From positions 70,565,601-70,629,600 of the forward strand of contig NC_088102.1 in NCBI RefSeq assembly GCF_036370855.1: a stretch of 64,000 nucleotides of DNA. The letters are read 5' to 3'. This DNA is from Dromaius novaehollandiae. Its lineage: Eukaryota; Chordata; Aves; Casuariiformes; Dromaiidae. Position numbers and translations under genes: made by a program. Of this stretch, positions 35,810 to 44,087 are shown piece after piece. How positions within the stretch are numbered: the first letter of the stretch is position 1; the number at the start of each line of letters is the position of its first letter. Under the pieces are notes generated by a model that was given only the letters and a program-made list of their open reading frames with translations, did no database searches and had not been told where the DNA came from.

Positions 35810-35884
35810 GGAGCGTCCGTGAGGAGGCGCGACGAAGTGGGGGGCGCCGGCCAGCCCCAGTCTCGTCTCCGATGCCGCAGCTCC
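35810..35884 (+). promoter_or_regulatory. SECIS element (form 2) of SELENOH
   Basis: About 105-170 bases after the stop. Read as RNA: a 5' core GUGA at 35819-35822; helix of GAGGCG with CGUCUC plus GAC with GUC; unpaired AA at 35835-35836, 12 bases after the core; a short upper stem UGGGG with CCCCA; then the 3' core CGAU at 35870-35873. A lower helix GGAGC/GCUCC (35810-35814 with 35880-35884) closes it. The extra upper stem makes it form 2. The core is GUGA where AUGA is the usual form. Pairing was done by eye. Confidence 0.8.
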
Positions 35885-35964
35885 TCCTGCCCGCGGGTAA
35901 CGGGTGCTGGCACCCCTCACCGCCCCTTTCCCCCACCCCGACAGCCCCTGTCCTGCAGTTTTGC

Positions 35965-35970
35965 AATAAA
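35965..35970 (+). terminator. SELENOH poly(A) signal
   Basis: AATAAA 250 bp after the stop and downstream of the SECIS. It faces the BTBD18 signal 70 bp away on the other strand. Confidence 0.8.
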
Positions 35971-36039
35971 GCCGTGCAACCCCCTGGCACGCCTGGGCTC
36001 CCTGCTGCAAGACACGGACAGCACGCACTGCTCCAACGC

Positions 36040-36045
36040 TTTATT
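36040..36045 (-). terminator. BTBD18 poly(A) signal
   Basis: TTTATT on + reads AATAAA on -, about 140 bp beyond the BTBD18 stop. It is convergent with SELENOH; the predicted cleavage sites lie within a few tens of bases. Confidence 0.8.
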
Positions 36046-36185
36046 TCCAACAAAAAGCACGTCCCGGTTGGTCCTCTCTGTTATTAACGGGCATGGAGCA
36101 GGGATCTGTCTCCCTTGCCCCGGGAAACAGCTCCTGGCGGCGGTGCTGCAGCCCGGGGCGGGCAGAGGGGCTCCGGGGCACAGCC

Positions 36186-37388
36186 CTAGCTCAGGATATC
36201 CACGTCCGTGTCCGACTCGGAGGAGGGGGTGGGCCGGACGCAGACAGCGCCGGGGGGCAGCCACGGTTCCGCCGTGCCCACGTCAATCTCCTCTGCTTCG
36301 ACCTCGCGCGGGCTGGCGGGGGGCACCCCGCCGGCTGGGCCACCCCGCTTGGGCTGGGCCGGCGCTGCCCGGGGCTCCTGCCCCGAGGACCGCCGCAGCC
36401 CCTGGCCCTGCCTGGCCGCAGGGGGTGCCCGCACCACCTTCCTGGGGCGGTGGATGCGGGGCAGGGCCTTGCCAGGGGGAGAGCGCCGGGCTGCGGCCCC
36501 CACAGCGGGCAGGCCTTCCCCGCCGGCCGGGGGCGGCTGCACCTCCGCGGGGGCCGGCACGGGCCGTGGCTCTGCTGGTGTCTCCGGCCCGGTCCTGGCG
36601 GCCTCGGGCGCAGGCCGCGGCCCTGGCGAGCACCTCTCCTCCTGCACCACCTCCCAGCAGCCGCAGCTCACTGCCTTCCGGAGCTTCACGGGCCCCACGG
36701 CGGGGCAGCCGGGCTGCTTGGCCCCCGGCGGGGGCGGCTCCTCTGGCGGGGGGCTGCCCTGCTGCCCGCAGCCCCTCACCGCGGCGCCAGGGCTGGCGGG
36801 ACGCGCCTGCGGGGTGGCAGAGCCGGGAGCGGGCCGGGGGGCCTGGAGGCAGCCGCGGTTGAGCCGCCAGCTGGGGCCCGGCTTCACCAGGCGCCCGGCC
36901 TTCAGCTGCAGCGACTCCAGCTCGGCCACGCGGAGCTGCCGCGCGGCCGCCAGCACCTCCTGCGCCTCCTCCCAGGACGCCTCCAGCTCGGCCGTGTAGA
37001 GGAAATCCACCAGCTTGCGCAGCGCCCCGATCTTCAGCCCCGCCAGCTCCAGCACCACGCGGCGGCCGCGGGGCGGCAGCTCCCGCGCCAGCTGCTCCAT
37101 GAAGAAGGGGCTGCACACGGAGAGGACGCAGCAGTGAGCGGGCACGGCCTCCCCTGCAAAGCAACGGCGGCCGTCGCAGCCCCGCCACGGGCTCCGCCGG
37201 GGGCCCCGCGCTCCGGGGGTGCCCGGCGGAGGGGGGTGGTGGTGTCCCGCTCGCTCACCTTCTGCTCGCAGCACCACGTCGCAGAAGACGTCGGCCCGCT
37301 GCTGCTGCCGGTGCAGCTGCAGGAAGGCGGCGCGCAGCAGCCGGGAGCTGCGGTAGAGCAGCCGCGGGGCGGCCGCCGGAGAGCCCAT
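36186..37388 (-). CDS. BTBD18: BTBD18, BTB/POZ-domain protein (short form)
   Basis: Two coding exons on the minus strand: 37259-37388 (ATG at 37386-37388, 7 bases after an acceptor) and 36186-37153; 365 aa. The BTB domain covers about residues 10-125: LLYRSSRLLRAAFLQLH, VFCDVVLRAEG, then after the intron EAVPAHCCVLSVCSPFF, RRVVLELAGLKIGALRKLVDFLY and AARQLRVAELESLQL. The rest is Pro/Ala/Arg-rich and probably disordered. Two islands resemble the mammalian protein as I recall it: VKLRKAVSCGCWEVVQEE and the terminal SDTDVDILS. Mammalian BTBD18 is about 700 aa, so this one is roughly half. In mouse it is a testis nuclear factor that promotes transcription of pachytene piRNA precursors. Location between SELENOH and CTNND1 fits. 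An upstream in-frame ATG at 37442 lies before the acceptor and was not chosen. Confidence 0.92.
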   Translation of the reverse strand: MGSPAAAPRLLYRSSRLLRAAFLQLHRQQQRADVFCDVVLRAEGERAGHHHPPPPGTPGARGPRRSPWRGCDGRRCFAGEAVPAHCCVLSVCSPFFMEQLARELPPRGRRVVLELAGLKIGALRKLVDFLYTAELEASWEEAQEVLAAARQLRVAELESLQLKAGRLVKPGPSWRLNRGCLQAPRPAPGSATPQARPASPGAAVRGCGQQGSPPPEEPPPPGAKQPGCPAVGPVKLRKAVSCGCWEVVQEERCSPGPRPAPEAARTGPETPAEPRPVPAPAEVQPPPAGGEGLPAVGAAARRSPPGKALPRIHRPRKVVRAPPAARQGQGLRRSSGQEPRAAPAQPKRGGPAGGVPPASPREVEAEEIDVGTAEPWLPPGAVCVRPTPSSESDTDVDILS

Positions 37389-37628
37389 GGGTGCCCTGGG
37401 GAGACAGCGGCCTGGTGTGAACTGGTCGGAATGGTTCGGCACTGGGACGGGGCTCAGCCGCCGGGAGGGGGGGGCTCGGCCACCAGGGGGCGCCGGGCGC
37501 GGGGATTTTGGGGGAAAACCAGGGGATTTTGGCGACGTGTCAGGCGCTGCGGCCTGCCGGGCCGGGCAGCACGAGGCCGGGTGCCGTGTCCCGGCCTTGC
37601 CTCGTCCTCGGGCCCCGGGCTGCCCTAC

Positions 37629-37960
37629 CTGCTGGGCCCGGCGGCCTCGGTGAAGACGGAGCGGGGCGCTGCGGGCGGCGAGGCGTTAGCGCGGGCGCCG
37701 AGCTGCCCCGCCACGACGCCCGGTGACGGGCCCGGCCTCTCCTCGCCGCCTCCCGCAACGCGCCCGCGCATGCGCGCCCCGCTCCGCCCAGAACCTTCCC
37801 CGCGGCGGAACCCGCCCAGCAACCGCGCCGCCATTGGCCCGCGCCGCCGGCCAATCGCAGCGCGGCCTGCGCTCTGGCGGGAACTCCTCGAGGGAGGGCG
37901 CCGCCGACCGTTGCTCGCAACATGGCGGCTCTGTCTCGCTGCCTCCCTCCCTCCCGCCCA
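37629..37960. promoter_or_regulatory. BTBD18 CpG-island promoter, possibly bidirectional
   Basis: CpG-dense, with an NRF1-like gcgcatgcgcgcc near 37766, two opposed CCAAT boxes (ccattggcc near 37832 and ggccaatcg near 37850) and a YY1-like aacatggcggct at 37919-37930. On the minus strand a donor (cagcag|gtaggg, about 37628) could end a non-coding BTBD18 exon 1 that splices to the acceptor at 37396-37397. Confidence 0.55.
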
Positions 37961-38086
37961 GCGGCAGCGGAGCCCCGCGGCTGGGGCACTCTGCTGAAGG
38001 TGCCGGGGTGGCCGGGGCGGATCCTTTGGGGGTTGCTGAGGGAAATGCCGGTCCCAGGCCTCTACATCTTATGGCGGCCCTGCTGA
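37922..38086 (+). CDS. Small uncharacterised open frame at the BTBD18 promoter
   Basis: An ATG in good context (aacATGG) opens 54 codons starting MAALSRCLPP and ending in TGA at 38084-38086. A possible donor (aag|gtgccg) after codon 26 could make the first part a spliced exon. The Arg/Ser/Ala-rich beginning resembles a mitochondrial presequence in composition only. I do not recognise it. It may be the start of a divergent non-coding transcript of the BTBD18 promoter rather than a gene. Confidence 0.2.
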   Translation: MAALSRCLPPSRPAAAEPRGWGTLLKVPGWPGRILWGLLREMPVPGLYILWRPC

Positions 38087-38599
38087 GGTGAAGGCCTGTT
38101 CGAGTACTCGCCTCGGAGCCATCTTGTTTCACCGCATTGGATCTTAGACCCTGTCAGTATGGGGTTTAAGCGCCGCTGATGAGACAGAAACAACTGGGAT
38201 GAGGGCGTGCTGTTTGCCAAGAAGCTCTTCCCAGCGTGGCAGCACTGTCCAACTTTGTGCTCGCTTGGTCGGAGCCCTGCTCGAGATCTTGTTTTGGGAC
38301 TTTCCAAATCCCTTGCGGCCTTGCGTGTGAGAAGCGGTGTTTTCATGGTTTCCTGACGCCTCTCAAGAAGACAGAGACGCATGCAAACACCAGGCAAAAA
38401 AGGGAGGATTGATAGTGGGTATTTTGGAAACCAGCCTTCATGCAAACGATGCTGCCTACTTGGAGAGTTTGAAATGTATTTTGTCATTTTATAAAGCATG
38501 CATTGTAGAAACATCTGCGTCAGTCACTCCACGCACAGGAACAACAATTATAATGCTCCCAGCCCAATTGCCTGGAGATACTAGCTGCTCCTAAAAAAC

Positions 38600-38915
38600 A
38601 ACCAAAGTGGGTGGAAATTTCAAGAGCTGAAGAAGAATGGGAGTCTAAATGGCACTGTCGATTTTTAATCTACAAAGTTTTCTGCAGCTAGTTAAATGCA
38701 GTATCATCCCCTGACACTTTCTGTGGCTTTGCAGATGGAGTTTCATGTGTTTCGACATGTGAGGGTGTTTTTCTCAATCTTTGCTGTGTGCAGAGCAGAT
38801 GCAAACCGAGGGGGAAAGTGACTGATTATGGGTCTGGGCCAGAGGCTAGTGAGGTTAGTGGCAGCCTTTCCACTGACCTCGGGTGGCTTTGACTGAGGCT
38901 GTAAATACCAAAGGA
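38600..38915. repeat. Possible ancient amniote interspersed repeat remnants
   Basis: Two blocks look like phrases common in very old reptile/bird repeats: tggaaatttcaagagc...gggagtctaaatggcac near 38613-38655, and cctttccactgacctcgggtggctttgactgagg near 38865-38900 (compare the frequent cattgacttcaatgggctttggatcagg). Heavily decayed; the family is not assigned. Confidence 0.3.
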
Positions 38916-39860
38916 AACAGTGAAACACATAATTTTGCATCAAAGTGCTATCATGTGCTCTTAAAAATAGAAGAAAAGTAGAGAAGATGTTTCCTCCCTG
39001 CCCCCTGCAATCTCTTAGAATTATAATAATTGGAGTTGTCATGTGGAAAGCTTGAGTTTGTTGGGAGCAGAAGGATACAGCTAAGAAAGTTATGGATTTA
39101 GGTGTGTATGTGTGGATTTTCCAGAGCTTGACTCCAGTCACCCCCTGTTTTTTAAATCTCTGCCTGTTTATCCCCAGCGTGGTAATCGGCCCTTGGGTCC
39201 AGTTCATCCTCTGTCCCCCTTGATTGCCATCCCTGGGAAATTCCCTGCGAAGAGCTCCGGGGTGCTGCAGTCCCTGGGCCCGGATCACCAGCAGCGTGCT
39301 GGAGAGACGCTTGGCATTGCTGCGGAATTGGGAAAAGCAGCCTCCGCAGCCCGAAAGACAACACGAGTGGTTTTAGATCATGCTTAGCAGTGCAGCCTTC
39401 CCCACTGCTTCCTAATTTTTTACGTCATGCCCCAACCACGCTAAGACTGCAGAGTAGACGGGGGGGGGGGCGGTTCATTCAGTGGGGATCAGCAGAGAAA
39501 CTGAGAGAAAAATCCCTCTCCAGCCAGGCCTGACCTGTAAGCAGATGCTCTGAGCAGGAGCTGGCAGTCGGGGCAACGTGAGCGCTGGAAATTGCTTTTC
39601 AGCTGGCTGAGCTGCACAGGCCAGAGAAGTCAAGTGAAAGAAACCGAGAAAACGCGAAGTTAAATTAAAAAATTCCAAAGTGCTGATATCAGAGGGGCTT
39701 CACCTTGCGGCCGAGCGACTGATCAGCAGCTGAGGCAAAATCCCGATTATTTGGCGATGGCTGAACCCTCGCTGCGCGCCCCTCGCTGGCACAGAGACAG
39801 GACTTGCTGTCCCTGGTTTCCCGGGGCAGTCGGGGTGCTGGGGAGCTGGGTGCAGAACGG

Positions 39861-39925
39861 CTGCCTTTGAATCGCGCTCGTTATTCGCCGCCTGTGTGAC
39901 TCGGGCGGGCGCCCTGGCCTGACAC
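39861..39925 (+). repeat. Possible MIR-like SINE remnant
   Basis: The phrases tttgaatcgcgctc, gccgcctgtgtgactcgggc and ccctggcct fall in the order and spacing of the MIR landmarks gaatcccggctc, tagctgtgtgaccttgggc and ttaacct. Only one ~60-base block matches. Confidence 0.3.
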
Positions 39926-40120
39926 ACTGACGGACCCGCTTTCAGGCGGCGACAGAAAATCCTGGGTCCGGCACGGGCGACAGCCCCTTTGGTTTGAGGC
40001 GTTTTTAGTATGTTGCAAAGGCGCCCAGTGCTAATCCCTGTCACGCAAAAGTCCTCGGAGCTGCTCTGCTGCGAAACTCCAACCCCGGCAGCCGCGGTGC
40101 TGCCTCTCCCGCCTCTCCGA

Positions 40121-40345
40121 TGGCCTTGTCTGCCCTTAAAAAGTTACTGATATATGATCTGGCAATACCAGCAAACACTCCCGTTGTAGATACAGCCTGC
40201 ACACACAAGAGGCCTTTTATTAGTGTAACTTTTACCAGTATCAAAAGCCAAATCTCCGTTGGAAAAAGCACCAACACCCTCATGTCCCATGGCCCCCGCT
40301 CTCTGTATACCCATGTCCACGGTTTTAGCCGGGTCTCTAGCAGGG
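40121..40345. mobile_element. Degenerate MITE-like DNA-transposon remnant
   Basis: The segment begins ggccttgtctgcccttaaa and contains repeated, alternately oriented phrases: agttactgatata, aataccagcaaacac, gtagatacagcctg, agtgtaacttttacc and agtatcaaaag. Repeats starting ggccttgtctacac and filled with such ataccagtataac phrases are frequent in turtles, crocodilians and birds and behave as non-autonomous DNA elements. I name no family. It is old and non-coding; a 92-codon open frame across it is not a gene. Confidence 0.5.
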
Positions 40346-43300
40346 CCCTCCTTCCTTCCTCAGCTTTACTTTCTATGGGGAGAAAACGGCAGGGATGAGG
40401 CCCGCAAGAGCGCGTTGGTGTGTGCAGCCAGGGCCCCGCTTTGCTGGGCCTGTGCCCTCTCACGTGCCCATCCTTGGCCTGCGGCTGGGCAGAGCCCCGG
40501 GCGCCTCAGAGGATCAGCAGAGCTGAGCTGGGTTTATCTCCTCCTGGCACTCAGAGGGGAGGGGAAGGGACAGTGGCTCCGTCTGGACATGGCCTTAGCG
40601 TAAGCTGGTTATCCAGGCTCTGCCGTCGAGGGGGAGAGAGGCATCTCCGCAGGACAAGCCACGTCTCCCCCATGTCTCCTGAACCCTCCCAACTAGATTC
40701 TGGGCTAATTTCCTTAAGAGAAAGGTCCCTGGCCGGGAAAGGGCTGAAGGTGGAGGGAGGAAGAAGAAGAGACTGTAAACAGTGACACGTCAGTGCAGGA
40801 CTGGGGGGGGGAGGAGGTTTCTGTGCATGCTGCAAACATTCGAACATCACAGTGAAAAACCTAACAGGAACTCGAGGGTCCCGACACGCGGTGGGGTGCA
40901 GCCAGGTCACATTTCGAAGGTTAAGGGGAGGCCGGGCGCAGCAGGAGGCAGGCGGGATGCAGGTACCGCACTCCACTCAACACCCCGCAGGGCGCATGGA
41001 GCTGCCGGGTGCTGCCTGGGGAAGATACTGGGGTGAACTGTGCTGAAACCTGAATCTATTTCTTGCCTGGCGTGTTAGAATTAGGCCTGAAAAGCTGAGG
41101 GAGCCGCGGTTTCCCTCTGCCTGTTTAACGCCGGCTTCTGACGGATGAGGCGATTCAACCTCCCCGGAGCCGCGCTTCCCCTTTTGCAGGGGGAAGACAA
41201 CAACCTGTCGGGATTCCCATAGGAAAGGGGCTGCGGAAGTGCCTCGTTATCCCAATGTAGAACAATGCAGGCCATCGTCATGAACCGCCTGCGCTGGGCC
41301 TGGGGATAGCAGCCTGCTCTTCCTCCTGCCCTCGGCTGCCGCGGAGCATTGATCTGTCGTGTAAACAAGTCGTCTTGCTCTGTTCCGGCGGTAGCCGCGT
41401 TTTCTGGGCGTCTCGTCTGGATAAGGCATTGACAGCGCTGTGGGATGAAAGGGGACGCGTGAGATGTTGTTACACGGAATTGCTGTAAAAAGAGGGCAGA
41501 TTTTCCCGTGCTCCTAACCCATCTCTTCTGTCCTCCCCAGGAAGCAGTGGGATGGGGCTCATCTGCCGCAGTACTTATGTCCAAACGAGAGCATTATCCG
41601 CTGCCGGGTGAGCCGAAGCCAGAGGGTCAGGATTCACTCTGCTTTCAAAAGTAAGTATGCATTAACCGGGTGTGCTGGCTGCTGCCAGGGCGCTACCGGA
41701 TCAGGCCTTAGAGATGAAAACGTCCTCTTAGACCCCGTCCAGTCCACGCATCTGCGTGTGTCTTTCGTGTTTTTTCCCGTGGGTAGAGCCCACGATTTGT
41801 GCTAGGGGGGCAAGGAGGGGCAGCGGAGGCCACGCTCGAAATCCACCTGTGGATTGAAATAACTTGAGCGCTGATGTGGAACAGCTCCATCTGGTGACTC
41901 CCCCCATGATAACGCTGTAGGTCTCATCGCTGGCGTTTCAAGCCCGCCTTCCTGAGGGCACAGGGTTTGGGGGATCGAGTCTAACCAACCCGGGCAGGGG
42001 CCCTTAAAGGCATGTCGTAACGAGGGAGAGGCAAGGTCTCCTCGATGCTTTTACCCCGAGGGAAAGCTGCCCTTCACGAGGTGTCCGAAATCCCTGAGGC
42101 GGACAGACTGGGCCCCGCGTCCCCCTTGTTCCCAGAACAACTTGCGGGAGCACCTCTTCTCCCTCCTGGCCAAGCCTCCGAGGAGAAAAGGGCCTTGCTC
42201 CAGCACGCGGAGCAGCTTGCATGGAAAAGAGGGCAGCAAAGCATTGTCAGTGACCCGGGAGCGGTTCTCACCGGAGCCACAGGGCTGAGGGGGGCCTTAT
42301 CCCGACTTTGGGAGACAGGGATCAGGCAGGGTGAGGATGCAGGGGGCACGGGGAGAAGGTTTGCCTGCACTGCGGGACGGAGAAACCTCTTGCTGTCTGC
42401 TGTTTGCCTCTTTTATTGGTGTAATGTCAGGGAGGGTTTGGGAGCCCTCCACCCTGCTAATCTCCCTAAATGTGTCCTTCACGTTAATTTAATCCCATTT
42501 CTCCTCGTTAGGGCTTTTTGCACCACCCTTGGCAACCCCTGCCCCTGGGGGGGGGGGCGGGGGGATTACCTTCTCCAACCATTTGCGGCTGCTATCACAT
42601 CGCCCCCACCTCCTCCTTGCTTAACCGGGCTGTGCATATTTACTCCTGGAATCACCCGTCCCCACCCAGGACATTCATCACCTCTTTTCCTCTTGTCGTT
42701 ACCTCGTGAATAATTTGGCACTCAGGACCAGGCAGGATTGTCCCCAGTCCCTGAATCCGGCCAGCCCAGAGCCAGAGACAAGGTGCAGAAATGTCACCCT
42801 TGGGAGTCAGGATGAGGACTTCTCTCAGGTGAGCGGCGCTTAACCCGGAAACAGGCAGGCTCTGTATCACGTCCAGACCTTTGTCAAGGCTCTGAGTCGG
42901 CTCCCGGATAGTGTCAGCCGCGGAGCCTGGGCCCCGGGAAGCGGCGCCGCTGCCTTGCCAAGCCCAGTGACTCCCTTTTGCGGAGCGCGACGTTTTGGAA
43001 CTGCGGCTCTCGGGCTGCGTTAGCTGTAATTAGCAAATCTCCCGTTGCTATTTCCCGCAGCGACCCGGATCCCCTCGTATTCTGTGCCCCAGCAGCGATT
43101 GCAACACGGTTTGGTTTAGTGCCTTGGAAGCGGGGCGAAGCGGGATTAGTTGAGCTGGGTCGCTGTTTGCGTTTGATTCCTCCCAGGTCCGCTGCGAAAT
43201 GAAGTCAGCACCTCCCCGAGCCCCCGCGCCTTCCCCGCCAGCCCCCTCCCCGTGGCTTGGCTTATCTTATCTTCGCCTTTATCGGCCTCCTGACAGCCCT

Positions 43301-43599
43301 GCCCCGTGTTTGCAGTCCTTCAGCTGTCCGTGCGGCCTTGGCCGCACCAGGGGCCTTCCCAAATCCACCGCTGCCCCCCTCGCCGGGGACCTTCAGGTCG
43401 CCCACGGTTTTGGGGGGGTGGAGCCCAGGCGAGGCAGCCCCCCCGGGTACTGACATGGGCTGCGTTGGTGCCTTGCTCGGGGTCAAACCCTCCGTTTTGT
43501 CAGGGCGGAGGCAGCGCTGGGGGGACCAAGAGGAGCCGGGATGGAGTGAGAAAACGTTAATGGGAAGAGCAGCCCTGGAAGCGCCCCCGGGCCAGGGAC

Positions 43600-44087
43600 G
43601 GCGACGTCGAGGGGGCGCCGGGGGCAAAGACCCCCCCCGGGGCGGATCTCCCCTCCTTGGGGCAGCCCCGCCCCCCTCGGGCAAGCCCCGCCCCCTCGGG
43701 CAAGCCCCGCCCCCCGCACTGTGCCCGCCCCCGGCGCCCCGCCGCGGACCCCCCTACAAGGGCGGCGGCCATTGGCGGGCCGGGCGGCGCCGGGGGCGGC
43801 GGCCATTGGCGCGCGGCGCTCTGACGTGCGCGGGGGCGGTGCCGCGCCGCCCCGCCGGAGCAACTTCCATTTTAGGTGCGGGAGCGGCGCGGGGCGCACG
43901 GCGCGGCCCGGCCCGGCCCAGCCCTCCCGGCCCGCTCCCGGCCCCGCTCCCACGCCGCCGGCCCGGCGGGGCACCCGGGCCGCCGCCCGCACCTGCCGCC
44001 GCCCCCGCGTCTCCTGGCCGCCGCGGCGGGACCCCGCGGAGCGGAGCGGGGCGTGCCGCCGCCCCTTGCCCCGAGGAGCCGGCCACG
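43600..44087 (+). promoter_or_regulatory. CTNND1 CpG-island promoter and non-coding exon 1
   Basis: Three tandem GC boxes: gccccgccccc followed by tcgggcaa, at 43664-43717, repeat of 19-20 bp (Sp1-type). Then a ~34-bp duplication, ggcggcggccattggcg at about 43761 and 43795, each with a CCAAT box. Transcription probably starts near 43850, before gcaacttccattttagg. A strong donor (ccacg|gtaagt) at 44088-44089 ends the non-coding exon at 44087. No TATA box. Confidence 0.65.

Larger units (their letters stand above)
38087..43600. other. Gene-poor spacer between BTBD18 and CTNND1
   Basis: About 5.5 kb with no recognisable exon. It is more AT-rich than the flanks at 38.3-39.1 kb, where old interspersed repeats seem to remain, and it holds a MITE-like repeat near 40.1 kb and a possible MIR remnant at 39.86 kb (separate entries). 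Open frames are short and unlike known proteins. Confidence 0.55.

Noticed and set aside
40120-40398. 92-codon plus-strand frame near 40.1 kb as a small gene
   Set aside because: It overlaps the MITE-like repeat and resembles no protein I know.
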